A DNA stretch of 64,000 bases, taken from Candidatus Neomarinimicrobiota bacterium (GTDB lineage Bacteria; Fidelibacterota; SORT01). Below are positions 41,331-49,936 of this stretch, in pieces. A model generated the notes under the pieces. That model worked only from the letters and a program-made list of their open reading frames with translations, was not told where the DNA came from and did not search any database. The stretch's first letter is position 1, and each line of letters starts with the position of its first letter. The translations under genes were made by a program, and so were the position numbers. The DNA is taken from positions 1 to 64,000 of the forward strand of contig JACZTG010000007.1 in NCBI GenBank assembly GCA_022573815.1. Direction: 5' to 3'.

Positions 41331-42129
41331 TTGGCGACTGCTGTCTAAAGGCAGCTCATCCGGTGCATATAATATGGCGCTTGATTATGCGCTCACTCAG
41401 GCAGGTGATGAAAATAACATATTGCGATTATATGGATGGAACCCTCGTGCTATTTCCATCGGATTCCATCAATCCCCATACATTGTTGACATAGAACGGT
41501 GCAAGAAGGATGGAATAGATATTGTGAGAAGACCAACGGGCGGCAGGGCGATTCTCCACGACAATGAAGTTACGTATTCACTTATATTGCGGGGCGGCGA
41601 ATTTAATTTTGAAGAAGTATATTCTAAAGTTCATCTCGCAATAGCGGCAGCTATATTAAAATTAGGTATTGAGGTTAATTTAGTTGATACAAAACCGTCT
41701 AAAGGACAATTGAACCCGGGTTCGGGAAAAAGCACCTGCTTTACTTCAGCGGCAAAAACAGAATTGGAATACAAAGGTAGAAAGATAGTTGGCAGCGCAG
41801 GAAGGCAATACAAAGAAGCGCTTCTTATTCACGGTTCGATATTATTAGGAAGCGAGCATAAGGATATAATTAATTACCTGCACCTGCCGGATAAAAAACG
41901 AAATATTGTAAGATCGGCTCTGGCTTCAAAAACTTCCGATCTTACCACGATATTAGGTAGGCGGGTAGATGCCGAAAAAATGGTTGAGAATTTGATAAAA
42001 TCGTTTTCAAATATATTTCAAGCCAAATTTAAAGAATACTTCCTGTCCGAAGAAACAGTGGATAAAACCCGGGAGTATCATAACAAATTTGATCTGTTGT
42101 ATGAATCGTCCAACGCAGAAGCTGCATGA
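41293..42129 (+). CDS. Lipoate--protein ligase A / octanoyltransferase family protein
   Basis: A 278-residue BPL/LplA-LipM-fold enzyme. Signatures are WRLLSKGSSSGAYNMALDYAL, LRLYGWNPRAISIGFHQ, RRPTGGRAILHDNEVTYSLI and the active Lys in GRKIVGSAGRQYKEALLIHG with LLIHGSILL. A Cys in GKSTCFTSA lies where LipM-type octanoyltransferases carry their catalytic Cys, so transfer from octanoyl-ACP is an alternative to ATP-driven ligation. The start is uncertain: TTG 41293 (used here) or GTG 41308, both overlapping lpxA. Its place in an envelope operon is odd. It overlaps the next gene by 4 bp. Confidence 0.88.
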   Translation: MRVHPVALSVRNNWRLLSKGSSSGAYNMALDYALTQAGDENNILRLYGWNPRAISIGFHQSPYIVDIERCKKDGIDIVRRPTGGRAILHDNEVTYSLILRGGEFNFEEVYSKVHLAIAAAILKLGIEVNLVDTKPSKGQLNPGSGKSTCFTSAAKTELEYKGRKIVGSAGRQYKEALLIHGSILLGSEHKDIINYLHLPDKKRNIVRSALASKTSDLTTILGRRVDAEKMVENLIKSFSNIFQAKFKEYFLSEETVDKTREYHNKFDLLYESSNAEAA

Positions 42130-42869
42130 AGTGGCGTTCGATTTTAACAGGCGTAATTTTACTGATTAGTTCTAATATCGGCGCTCAGGATCTTGATTTA
42201 AATTCTCAATCTGATGCGTTTTTCAGGTCTAAAGTTGACCCGTTAGCGAAAATGTTACCCCTGATAATGGGTGGATTCTTCTCGGGAGATGTGGGTTTTT
42301 TATCTTTGGGTCAATTCCGGTTAAGCGTCCATAATGCGCTGAACCTACCATCTGATAAGCTTTCTGTGGGAGCTATGGAAGGGGTAACTCAATTTAATCT
42401 CCCCATATTTTATGCGGCGCTTGGGATTGATCCGCGCGTCGAACTATCGGGGAAATTTGCAACCGGGAATATTGGAAATCGAGCAGTGATTATTACCGGA
42501 TATGGGATTAGATATTTGATATTTTCGGATGAAAGCGGAAATAATGCGCTTTCGTTCGGGACTATGGTGAACGCATTGCGAGGTCCTGAAGATTTCAGAC
42601 TGTGGGATATGACCGTTCAGTTCGAGTACTTGAGATTATGGAAATCGAGATCAATGAAAGCTTCAATAGGAGCGGATTTTTCGGAAATGCGAATAGCCGT
42701 AGAAGCCGGAAAAAATCTCCTTTTGGCCAAAAATGAGAACATTGAACGTACAAAAATCTGGCTTGGATTAGGTTTTGTGCAAAATATCGGATCGGCTCCA
42801 TTTATATTCCTGCAAATCCAACAAGGGGATGCGCGGCGAATAAATTTTGGATTCGGTATGAGGTTCTAA
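42126..42869 (+). CDS. Exported outer-membrane-like protein, unknown function
   Basis: A 247-residue protein with a signal peptide (about 1-20, ending NIGAQ), followed by beta-strand-like segments, for example DVGFLSLGQFRLSVHNAL and MWDMTVQFEYLRLW-type WDMTVQFEYLRLW. A closing RINFGFGMRF ends in Phe like BamA substrates. I recognise no family. It is coupled to the lipoate-ligase-family gene by a 4-bp overlap and to dxr by a 2-bp gap, so it is expressed with the envelope operon and is probably a small beta-barrel. Confidence 0.6.
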   Translation: MKWRSILTGVILLISSNIGAQDLDLNSQSDAFFRSKVDPLAKMLPLIMGGFFSGDVGFLSLGQFRLSVHNALNLPSDKLSVGAMEGVTQFNLPIFYAALGIDPRVELSGKFATGNIGNRAVIITGYGIRYLIFSDESGNNALSFGTMVNALRGPEDFRLWDMTVQFEYLRLWKSRSMKASIGADFSEMRIAVEAGKNLLLAKNENIERTKIWLGLGFVQNIGSAPFIFLQIQQGDARRINFGFGMRF

Positions 42870-42871
42870 CG

Positions 42872-44020
42872 ATGGAAAAATCTCTCTCGGTTCTCGGTTC
42901 GACAGGTTCCATTGGAGTAAATACCCTTAAAGTAGTGGAAGCATTAAGCGAGACCATCAGCGTACGTTACCTTGCAGCCGGTCGGCAGTGGGAAAAATTA
43001 GCCGGGCAAGCGAAGAAATTCGGAGCAAAAGCGGTAGCGATAGTTGATGAGAATGCCGCAAAACCTCTCAAAGATGCTCTCGGAAGCAGCATCGAAGTCC
43101 TCTCGGGAAGAGCGGGAGTATCCGAACTTGCGTCCCGCGATGATGTGGATATAGTCTTAAACGGTATTGTCGGCAGCGCGGGATTGGAACCTACCTATAG
43201 AGCGGCGGAAGCCGGCAGGACTATTGCCCTTTCCAATAAGGAAAGCCTGGTGATGGGCGGAGAATTGATTCGGAATCTAATGGAGAAAACGGGAGCCAAG
43301 CTTTATCCCGTTGACAGCGAGCATTCTGCCATATGGCAATGCCTTGTTGGTGAAGATATCAAGAGTGTAAAAAAATTGATTCTGACAGCTTCAGGTGGTC
43401 CGTTCAGAGAAAAACCGATTGACGAATTTAAAGATATAACTGTTGAAGAGGCATTGGCGCACCCTAACTGGAAGATGGGGAAGAAGGTTACAATAGATTC
43501 TGCTACTCTTATGAACAAAGGGCTTGAGGTAATTGAGGCATATTGGCTTTTTAACATCCCGCAGGATCGGATTGATATTGTAATTCATCCGCAATCAATT
43601 ATACATTCAATGGTTGAATTTCGGGATGGATCGGTGAAAGCGCAAATGGGACTGCCGGATATGAAGTTACCGATTCAATATGCGCTGACCTATCCCGAAA
43701 GAAATGCAATGGCATGGGAACAAACGGACTTTAGCGCCGTAGCTACACTGACGTTTGAGGAACCGGATTTTCAAAAGTTTCCCTGTCCCATATTGGCATT
43801 TAAAGCGTTAGAATCGGGTGGTACGGCATCCGCGGTGCTAAACGTTGCCAACGAAACAGCAGTGAATCTGTTTCTTGAGGAAAGGATAAAATTCACGGAC
43901 ATAGCCGGTCTGATTGAGAAGACTATGGAATCAACAGAGATAATAAATAATCCGACATTAGAAGAAATTCTTGATATAGAGGAACGCATTAGTGAGAAGA
44001 TCCGAAGTGACCGGACTTAA
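42872..44020 (+). CDS. dxr: 1-deoxy-D-xylulose 5-phosphate reductoisomerase
   Basis: A 382-residue NADPH enzyme of the MEP isoprenoid pathway. It has the Rossmann start LSVLGSTGSIGVNTLKVVE, SNKESLVMGG, and the metal/substrate motif PVDSEHSAIWQCL. LTASGGPF, ALAHPNWKMGKKVTIDSATL and VIEAYWLFNIP follow. It feeds IPP/DMAPP to UppS in the same operon, linking carbon supply to the undecaprenyl carrier. It is followed by rseP after 18 bp. The other MEP enzymes are not in the window. Confidence 0.96.
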   Translation: MEKSLSVLGSTGSIGVNTLKVVEALSETISVRYLAAGRQWEKLAGQAKKFGAKAVAIVDENAAKPLKDALGSSIEVLSGRAGVSELASRDDVDIVLNGIVGSAGLEPTYRAAEAGRTIALSNKESLVMGGELIRNLMEKTGAKLYPVDSEHSAIWQCLVGEDIKSVKKLILTASGGPFREKPIDEFKDITVEEALAHPNWKMGKKVTIDSATLMNKGLEVIEAYWLFNIPQDRIDIVIHPQSIIHSMVEFRDGSVKAQMGLPDMKLPIQYALTYPERNAMAWEQTDFSAVATLTFEEPDFQKFPCPILAFKALESGGTASAVLNVANETAVNLFLEERIKFTDIAGLIEKTMESTEIINNPTLEEILDIEERISEKIRSDRT

Positions 44021-44038
44021 TCAAATAAAGAGGTAAAT

Positions 44039-45097
44039 TTGTTAACGACGATAATAGCAACAGGAGTAGTTCTCGGAATATTAATTCTTATACACGAATT
44101 AGGGCATTTTCTTGCCGCGAAGATTTCAGGAGTTAGAGTAGAGCGATTTTCCTTAGGGTTTCCTCCAAGACTTGCCGGAATAAAAATAGGAGACACGGAC
44201 TACTGTATTTCATCGATTCCTTTGGGAGGCTACGTAAAACTCTCAGGAATGATCGATGAATCGATGGACGAAGAAAATATTAAGGGTGAACCGTGGGAGT
44301 TTATGTCAAAAAGCCCCCTTCAGAAGATTTTCATAATATCTGCGGGAGTGATTATGAATATAATTCTCGCTATAATAATTTTTGCTATCCTCACATTTGC
44401 ATCCGGCATAGGAGAAGTAGATCAAACTACAGTAATCAGTTCAGTTAGGGATGATTATCCGGCAGGAGCTGCAGGTATGCAGGCTGGAGACAAAATTCTC
44501 TCAATTGACGGAAATGAAATAAACAGCTGGGATGAGTTGACCGACTATATACATTCCCGCCCAGATCTTGAAATTGAAGTTGCATGGCTGAGGGACGAGG
44601 CTATATATACCGAAAAAATCACAACCCGTTCAGATATGGTTCCGGTGGATGGTGCGATTAAAGAACTTGGTATGATAGGCATAGGACCGACCATTAATGT
44701 CAGGGATGCCGGTTTGATGGAATCAATTGGCAGCGGATTTACCAGGACTTACTTTTGGGGGAAATTTACTCTTTTATCTATAAAGATGTTAGTATCCGGG
44801 GAGCAGTCATTTAAAGCTGTGGGAGGACCGATATTCATTGCCCAACTTGCCGGACAATCCGCAAGAGCAGGTATGGATAGCCTGTTTCAGCTCATAGCGA
44901 TATTAAGTATTAATCTTGCTATATTGAATATACTACCGATCCCTGCGTTTGATGGAGGACATTTAATTGTAATATTGATAGAATGGGTAAAAGATAGACC
45001 TCTTTCAATCAAAATAAAGATGGCAATTCAGCAAGTTGGATTCGCATTGTTCCTTGTAATGGCTGCCCTTGTGATTTACAATGATCTTTCCAGATAG
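44039..45097 (+). CDS. rseP: Site-2 intramembrane zinc protease RseP
   Basis: A 352-residue site-2 protease cleaving transmembrane anti-sigma factors and signal-peptide remnants. The zinc motif is ILIHELGHFLAAK (HExxH about residue 19). The first helix and GVRVERFSLGFPPRL follow, then a second helix (IFIISAGVIMNIILAIIIF), a single PDZ domain (about 145-210, AAGMQAGDKILSIDGNEINS) and the C-terminal zinc ligand in NILPIPAFDGGHL. It starts at TTG 44039 with AAGAGG upstream. It closes the envelope operon with bamA, a pairing also seen in E. coli. Confidence 0.95.
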   Translation: MLTTIIATGVVLGILILIHELGHFLAAKISGVRVERFSLGFPPRLAGIKIGDTDYCISSIPLGGYVKLSGMIDESMDEENIKGEPWEFMSKSPLQKIFIISAGVIMNIILAIIIFAILTFASGIGEVDQTTVISSVRDDYPAGAAGMQAGDKILSIDGNEINSWDELTDYIHSRPDLEIEVAWLRDEAIYTEKITTRSDMVPVDGAIKELGMIGIGPTINVRDAGLMESIGSGFTRTYFWGKFTLLSIKMLVSGEQSFKAVGGPIFIAQLAGQSARAGMDSLFQLIAILSINLAILNILPIPAFDGGHLIVILIEWVKDRPLSIKIKMAIQQVGFALFLVMAALVIYNDLSR

Positions 45098-45135
45098 AGC
45101 AGAACCGGTAATTTTAGAACGTCTATCAGCTGATT

Positions 45136-45591
45136 CTATAATCCGCCGAAAGTTTTACTGAGTATCTCTTTGAGCATCCTTCTTTCTCTCACGGATAAGA
45201 TGGATTCTAATTGGTCGGTAATTATTCTCTCAATCTGAGGAATTATTTTATCAGAGAGATTTCGCCCCTTATGAGTAAGAATTACTTTGTGAAATCGTTT
45301 GTCTTCTATCACGGTTTCACGAGATAGGAAGTCTTTTTCCACCATCCTTACCAGAACACCTGTAGTATTTCCCTTACTCCATTGTAACTTTTCGGTAATT
45401 TCTTTTTGGGTGAGTCCTTCGGGATTAACCCAGAGCAACGCTAAAGCCTCATATTGTGGTAAGGTGAGATTAAATCGTTTGTACTGCTTGGCAAGCTTGA
45501 TTTGCATTGCGGACTCAATTCGAGAAATATTTTTCCATGATAACAGGGAATCATTTAAATTTCTTCTTACTTGATTTTTAAATAGTTTCAT
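45136..45591 (-). CDS. MarR-family transcriptional regulator
   Basis: A 151-residue winged-helix regulator. It has a helical dimerisation start (about 1-35), then NLTLPQYEALALLWV, the recognition helix region LTQKEITEKLQWSKGNTTGVLVRM, and the wing DKRFHKVILTHKGR. MarR dimers bind palindromes and release them on ligand or redox signals. A strong promoter (45606-45633) with an overlapping dyad lies just upstream, consistent with autorepression. The divergent YjbQ-SixA-PAP2 genes begin 123 bp away and could be co-regulated. Confidence 0.88.
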   Translation of the reverse strand: MKLFKNQVRRNLNDSLLSWKNISRIESAMQIKLAKQYKRFNLTLPQYEALALLWVNPEGLTQKEITEKLQWSKGNTTGVLVRMVEKDFLSRETVIEDKRFHKVILTHKGRNLSDKIIPQIERIITDQLESILSVRERRMLKEILSKTFGGL

Positions 45592-45600
45592 AATTTAGTG

Positions 45601-45614
45601 GTTTAAGTATAAAC
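45601..45614. promoter_or_regulatory. Dyad GTTTAagtaTAAAC, likely MarR operator
   Basis: The inverted repeat GTTTA / TAAAC with a 4-base spacer covers the -10 box of the marR promoter and begins 9 bases before its start codon. Binding there would block transcription. Confidence 0.45.
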
Positions 45615-45633
45615 TATTATTTTTGGTTGTCAA
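45606..45633 (-). promoter_or_regulatory. Promoter of the MarR gene
   Basis: On the minus strand a perfect TTGACA (45633-45628) is followed after 16 bases by TATACT (45611-45606). The -10 lies inside the dyad at 45601-45614. Confidence 0.65.
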
Positions 45634-45714
45634 GTAAAAAGTCTTTCAATTTACTGAATTTTCTCTTACCGTATCATCAGTAATAATTATTCAGCATAGC
45701 ATTTAGGAGCGAAA

Positions 45715-46134
45715 ATGAAATTTCTCACAGAAAAGTTTGTTTTCAATATCCCTTCACGACGCGGATATGTTAATATTACATCTAAAGTAGAAAACCTTGT
45801 GAGATTGTCAGGAGTGAAGGAAGGGCTCGTACTCTGCAACGCTATGCACATTACTGCGTCTGTTTATATAAACGATGATGAATCAGGATTACTTGAAGAC
45901 TACGAAAAATGGCTGGAAATAATTGCGCCACACGAACCTGTCAATAATTACAAACATAACCGTACCGGAGAAGATAATGCCGATGCGCATCTTAAACGAC
46001 AGATTATGGGCAGAGAAGTTACTGTAGCAATCACTAACAGTAAATTGGATTTAGGCCCATGGGAACAGATATTTTATGCGGAGTTCGATGGGAAAAGGCA
46101 AAAAAGAGTATTAATCAAGATAATCGGTGAATAA
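45715..46134 (+). CDS. YjbQ / UPF0047 family protein
   Basis: A 139-residue protein of the YjbQ family with its signature [21 protein letters not shown] (His about residue 44), then [22 protein letters not shown] with conserved His/Asn/Asp residues. [18 protein letters not shown] follows near the C-terminus. Some members have thiamine-phosphate synthase activity in vitro; the physiological role is unsettled. It is the first gene of the plus-strand group YjbQ-SixA-PAP2 and has GGAGCG 7 bases upstream. Confidence 0.92.
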   Translation: MKFLTEKFVFNIPSRRGYVNITSKVENLVRLSGVKEGLVLCNAMHITASVYINDDESGLLEDYEKWLEIIAPHEPVNNYKHNRTGEDNADAHLKRQIMGREVTVAITNSKLDLGPWEQIFYAEFDGKRQKRVLIKIIGE

Positions 46135-46146
46135 GGGCATGCAAAG

Positions 46147-46608
46147 ATGAGATTATACTTACTGCGACATGGAGAGGTGGCGGAGAACAATGACGGCGGA
46201 GAATCCACTCTAAGTGAATGGGGAAAATTTGAAGTAGGTAAAACCGGAACAGAGATTGCTGCACGCATTGACCGCTTGGATATTATTTTTCATAGTAAAA
46301 AATTAAGAGCTAAACAAACTGCTGAGGTAATCCAGTCAACAATGAAATTTAATACTACAGTTCCATTGAACGAAATGGAAGGATTAAATCCAAACGATTC
46401 CGCAGCTGAGATTGCAAAGTGGGCAGGTGAAATACAGAATGATATTATGCTTGTGGGTCATTTGCCGTTTATGGATAAATTAGCAGTATTGCTACTCAAG
46501 GAATCAGCGGAAAAACATTCAATATCCTTTGGAATTGCTTGCGTTGCATGCTTGGAACGGGGTAACTCAGGTGATTGGTTTCTGATGTGGTTTTTCAATC
46601 CGAAATAA
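46147..46608 (+). CDS. SixA-like histidine phosphatase
   Basis: A 153-residue histidine phosphatase. The catalytic motif is MRLYLLRHGEVAE (RHG; His about 8). IIFHSKKLRAKQTAEVIQ holds the second Arg, and the second His is in IMLVGHLPFMDKLAVLLL. The short length and loss of mutase-specific loops match SixA-type protein phosphohistidine phosphatases, which dephosphorylate HPt domains or phosphotransferase proteins. It lies 12 bp after the YjbQ gene. Confidence 0.88.
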   Translation: MRLYLLRHGEVAENNDGGESTLSEWGKFEVGKTGTEIAARIDRLDIIFHSKKLRAKQTAEVIQSTMKFNTTVPLNEMEGLNPNDSAAEIAKWAGEIQNDIMLVGHLPFMDKLAVLLLKESAEKHSISFGIACVACLERGNSGDWFLMWFFNPK

Positions 46609-46627
46609 TCAATTTGATTAAATTGTT

Positions 46628-47176
46628 TTGGATTTCTTACACACCATTGATATCGCTATATTTAATTTTCTAAACGGGACTCTTTCTAATCCTGTTTTTG
46701 ATTTTATTATGCCTATTATTACGGAACAGAATATATGGGGGATTCCTATCGCACTGGCGGCTGTTACGGGAATTATAATCGGCGATAAAAAAACAAAGTT
46801 TATAATGTTAGGAGTTATTTTAGCAGTCGGATTGGGCGATCATATATCCAGCGGTATTATCAAACCTTTAGTAGGTCAATTGAGACCGTGTAAAGAATTG
46901 GCGGAATTGAATTTAAGAATTAATTGTGGCGGTAAATTCGGATTCATATCAGGTCACGCTACCGGGACGATGATAATGGCTACCTGGTTTGGTTATCATT
47001 ACAAAAAGTGGATGCCATATTTTATAGCATTTGCGTTAGTCGTTTCATTTTCAAGAATATATGTAGGTGTACACTGGCCCTCTGACGTTTTGGGTGGGAT
47101 AATCTTAGGATTTGCGGTGAGCAGAGGCTTCATTTATGTTTGGAATAAATATTTAGTTCGAAAAATTGGTGGTTAA
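46628..47176 (+). CDS. PAP2-family membrane phosphatase
   Basis: A 182-residue polytopic protein with the three PAP2 motifs: KPLVGQLRPC (K-x6-RP), GFISGHATGTMI (PSGH-like SGH) and SRIYVGVHWPSDVLGG (SR-x5-H-x3-D). Such enzymes remove phosphate from lipid phosphates such as undecaprenyl pyrophosphate, phosphatidylglycerol phosphate or phosphatidate, at the outer face of the inner membrane. The start is TTG 46628, with no clear Shine-Dalgarno. It follows the SixA-like gene by 20 bp. Confidence 0.9.
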   Translation: MDFLHTIDIAIFNFLNGTLSNPVFDFIMPIITEQNIWGIPIALAAVTGIIIGDKKTKFIMLGVILAVGLGDHISSGIIKPLVGQLRPCKELAELNLRINCGGKFGFISGHATGTMIMATWFGYHYKKWMPYFIAFALVVSFSRIYVGVHWPSDVLGGIILGFAVSRGFIYVWNKYLVRKIGG

Positions 47177-47292
47177 TTCCTTTATTATCAATAGTATATT
47201 TTCCTTGTGATTACTTTTAAGTGATACTATATTTTGTCGAAGCAGCAAAACCATTTAATAAATATTGATTTAATGAGTAGTGGGAGAGTGAA

Positions 47293-47469
47293 ATGATAGG
47301 AAAAAACCCTATGGCATTTGGAATTCTTCTGGGATTAGGCGGATTATTCGTTCTCTACACCTGGTGGGGAGATAAAACAGGTTTTGGCGTTTACGGTATG
47401 GCGATGGGATTCTTTTCACTTGCTATCGGATTGTGGAATATTTTGGAAGCAACGAAGAAAACAGAGTGA
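47293..47469 (+). CDS. Small two-helix membrane protein (58 residues)
   Basis: An ATG at 47293 with GGGAGAG six bases upstream opens a 58-residue frame to TGA 47467-47469. The product has two hydrophobic helices (MAFGILLGLGGLFVLYTWWG and GVYGMAMGFFSLAIGLWNIL) and a short Lys-rich tail, a clean small-membrane-protein design. I recognise no family. It is followed by a good terminator, so it forms its own or the terminal gene of the PAP2 group. Confidence 0.6.
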   Translation: MIGKNPMAFGILLGLGGLFVLYTWWGDKTGFGVYGMAMGFFSLAIGLWNILEATKKTE

Positions 47470-47515
47470 TCTTTAATCGAACGCGATAAACGGGTTCAAC
47501 GCAACATCAGTAGTT

Positions 47516-47543
47516 ACCGCAGAACAGCTATCTGCGGTTTTTT
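47516..47543 (+). terminator. Terminator after the small membrane protein
   Basis: ACCGCAGA (47516-47523) pairs perfectly with TCTGCGGT (47531-47538) over a 7-base loop and is followed by TTTTTAT. Confidence 0.85.
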
Positions 47544-47561
47544 ATTTCCGTCAACATTTAG

Positions 47562-48566
47562 TTATGAAGATATTAGTTTTATCAGGTCCACAGCACGATT
47601 ACAATATCCCGCTTCATTATCAAACCATCCGATGATTTTTACGAAGTCAGGTTTCAGTACTTTCGTTAAGGGCGCATCGAATATGGCAGAAGAAGTGTCC
47701 CCAACGATATCAGCAGAGACAAGCGGCGATTCTTCATATTTTAAAACACCCTTCATATAGCCCTCGGCCGCTATTTTCATCACATTTTGTATATCTTCCA
47801 ATGTTACATCTGTAGCAATATCCAAAGCTAAGTCAACGAGAGAGCCGGCAGGAACTGGAACACGATAAGCTATTCCGTCAAGCTTCCCCTTAAGTCGCGG
47901 GATAATTTGTTCGACAGTTTGCACGGCCCACGTAGTTGTGGGGATTATGGAAAGTGCCGCGGATCGTGCTCGTCGCATATCCTCATGCGGATAATCAAGG
48001 AGACTTTGATCAAGAGTGTATGCGTGGACTGTTGTTATAAAACCTCCTTTGATGGTAAAACTATCTTCCATTACCTTACATAATACAGCAGCCGAGTTGG
48101 TTGTGCCGGATGCATTTAGTATAATTTTTTCATCACCGGTAAGAATATCGTGATTCACACCAAAAACTATGGTAGCGTCAACAGGATCGGTACTAGGTGT
48201 CGTCAGGAGAACCTTTTTCGCTCCGGAATTTATATGTATATCCAAAAATTCTCTGTTTCTGGCAATTCCGGTTGATTCAATTAGAACATCAATTCCATAG
48301 TCGCCCCATGGAAGGTTTCCTTCTTCTTCACGAAGTGAAAGGACTGGAATACTTTGTCCGTCCACAATGATATTTTTATCATCGTGAGATATTTCGCCAT
48401 CATAAATACCATGGATTGAATCATATTTCAAAACAGTTGAAAGGCTGAACGCATCAGCTCTATCGTTAATTACCACAAATTCAATATCGGCGTTCCGAAG
48501 TTTTGCCGCTCTGAATATAGTTCTTCCTAATCTGCCAAATCCGTTTATAGCTACTCTTGTTGCCAA
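47562..48566 (-). CDS. GAPDH-family protein lacking the catalytic cysteine
   Basis: A 334-residue protein with the full GAPDH architecture: NAD domain start RVAINGFGRLGRTIFRAA, then VVINDRADAFSLSTVLKYDS, and the C-terminal GWFDNEAGYCNRAVDLI. In the active-site motif, normally S-C-T-T-N-C, the sequence is NASGTTNSAAVL. Gly154 (codon GGC) replaces the catalytic Cys and Ser158 replaces the second Cys. The active His181 (TTVHAYT) and substrate Arg in AYRVPVPAGS remain. Without the thiol, normal phosphorylating oxidation cannot proceed, so it may be a pseudoenzyme, a regulator or an enzyme with other chemistry. It is monocistronic. Confidence 0.9.
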   Translation of the reverse strand: MATRVAINGFGRLGRTIFRAAKLRNADIEFVVINDRADAFSLSTVLKYDSIHGIYDGEISHDDKNIIVDGQSIPVLSLREEEGNLPWGDYGIDVLIESTGIARNREFLDIHINSGAKKVLLTTPSTDPVDATIVFGVNHDILTGDEKIILNASGTTNSAAVLCKVMEDSFTIKGGFITTVHAYTLDQSLLDYPHEDMRRARSAALSIIPTTTWAVQTVEQIIPRLKGKLDGIAYRVPVPAGSLVDLALDIATDVTLEDIQNVMKIAAEGYMKGVLKYEESPLVSADIVGDTSSAIFDAPLTKVLKPDFVKIIGWFDNEAGYCNRAVDLIKLISS

Positions 48567-48627
48567 TCCAGTCTCCTTGTTATTATATTTTTTCTGTAGA
48601 TTAAAGTAAAATTATTAGAGTCTAACA

Positions 48628-48954
48628 TCAAGCCTCAGCCACAGGGTCTGAGCTTGATGGAGGAGGGAACTCCGACCCGCCATCACTTTTAGGCTGGTGC
48701 ATAGTGATACTTCCATATTGATTCTCATAACGTCTAATATTTTCCTGTAACGCATTCAAAAAAGCTTTTGCGTGCATCGGAGCAATTATTATTCTTGATT
48801 GAACATTAGCTTTGGGAACGCCCGGTACTACCCTACAAAAATCAAACACAAATTCAGCCGGTGAATGAGTAATAAGAGCTAAATTTGCGTACTCTCCGTC
48901 TGCTTTTTCCTGTGGAAGTTCGATTGACAGTTGTCTTTTATTTTCCTTATTCAT
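48628..48954 (-). CDS. DUF3467 family protein
   Basis: A 108-residue protein with the family pattern LSIELPQEKADGEYANLALI, HSPAEFVFDFCRVVPGVPKA and VQSRIIIAPMHAKAFLNALQ. A disordered Pro/Ser-rich tail follows (about 88-108). DUF3467 proteins are small, widespread and uncharacterised. It lies alone between gap-like 47562-48566 and panC on the same strand. Confidence 0.85.
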   Translation of the reverse strand: MNKENKRQLSIELPQEKADGEYANLALITHSPAEFVFDFCRVVPGVPKANVQSRIIIAPMHAKAFLNALQENIRRYENQYGSITMHQPKSDGGSEFPPPSSSDPVAEA

Positions 48955-49084
48955 TTCTGCCTCAAATATGATTGATAAATAGTAATCGCCTATTTGGCAG
49001 CCTAACTTATCATTATTCTATTTGTATATCAAGCCAAAAGCAGGTTATTATCTCAGAAATGGCTGGAAATAGTTGCGAAAAAGG

Positions 49085-49936
49085 TTATACGGCCGCACCG
49101 AGTAAAATATTGTCAATGAGTCGCGTTTTATCGAATAGAACCGCGATAACAATAAGCGCGCCATTCTCAGTTGATTTCAGCGGTAAAAGAGTTTTTTCGT
49201 CCACAATAGCTGCGTAATCTATGGTCGCGAGATCCGCATTTTTAAATTCAGAAAGTATATTTTGATGCAGTTTAACCGCGTCAAACTCTCCATTTTTGTG
49301 GTTTTTTTCGGCTGATCGTAACGATTTATATATTATGGCTGCCTGACTGCGGGCTTCGGTAGATAAATATGTATTACGAGAACTCATTGCGAGTCCGTCA
49401 TTCTCCCGTATGGTGGGACAGACAATTATTTTTATATCGAAATTTAAGTCTTCAACCATCTTTTTGATTATCAATGCTTGTTGTGCGTCCTTCTGACCAA
49501 AAAATGCTAATTTAGGGTTTATTACATTAAAAAATTTATTGACGATAGTCGTTACACCCTTGAAATGGGACGCTCTCGATTCGCCCTCTAAAATGTCACT
49601 TAGGTCTTTTACAACTGTAAAAGTGCTAAAGCCATTGGGATATATATCCTCTGCCGATGGATTGAAAATCAGTTTAACTCCCAACTCCCGGGCGAGATCT
49701 TCGTCACGGGCAAAGTCCCTTGGATAGCTTGCAAGGTCTTCTGATGGGGCAAATTGAGTAGGATTAACGAAGATGCTAACGATAGTTTCATCAGTAGATT
49801 CGAGCGATTTACGGATTAAACTTAAATGTCCGTCGTGAAGAGCGCCCATAGTAGGAACAAACCCGATATTTACCCCATTACTCCTGAGAGAGTTAGAGTA
49901 AGATTGCATCTCAGCGACAGATCTGATAATCCTCAT
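49085..49936 (-). CDS. panC: Pantothenate synthetase
   Basis: A 283-residue ligase joining pantoate and beta-alanine with ATP. It has VNIGFVPTMGALHDGHLSLI (HIGH-like HDGH), SIFVNPTQFAPSEDLASYPR, FFGQKDAQQALIIKKMV and the KMSKS-like MSSRNTYLS region. It is downstream of and overlaps panB by 4 bp, so hydroxymethylation and condensation steps of pantothenate and CoA synthesis are co-translated. panD and panE are not in the window. Confidence 0.96.
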   Translation of the reverse strand: MRIIRSVAEMQSYSNSLRSNGVNIGFVPTMGALHDGHLSLIRKSLESTDETIVSIFVNPTQFAPSEDLASYPRDFARDEDLARELGVKLIFNPSAEDIYPNGFSTFTVVKDLSDILEGESRASHFKGVTTIVNKFFNVINPKLAFFGQKDAQQALIIKKMVEDLNFDIKIIVCPTIRENDGLAMSSRNTYLSTEARSQAAIIYKSLRSAEKNHKNGEFDAVKLHQNILSEFKNADLATIDYAAIVDEKTLLPLKSTENGALIVIAVLFDKTRLIDNILLGAAV

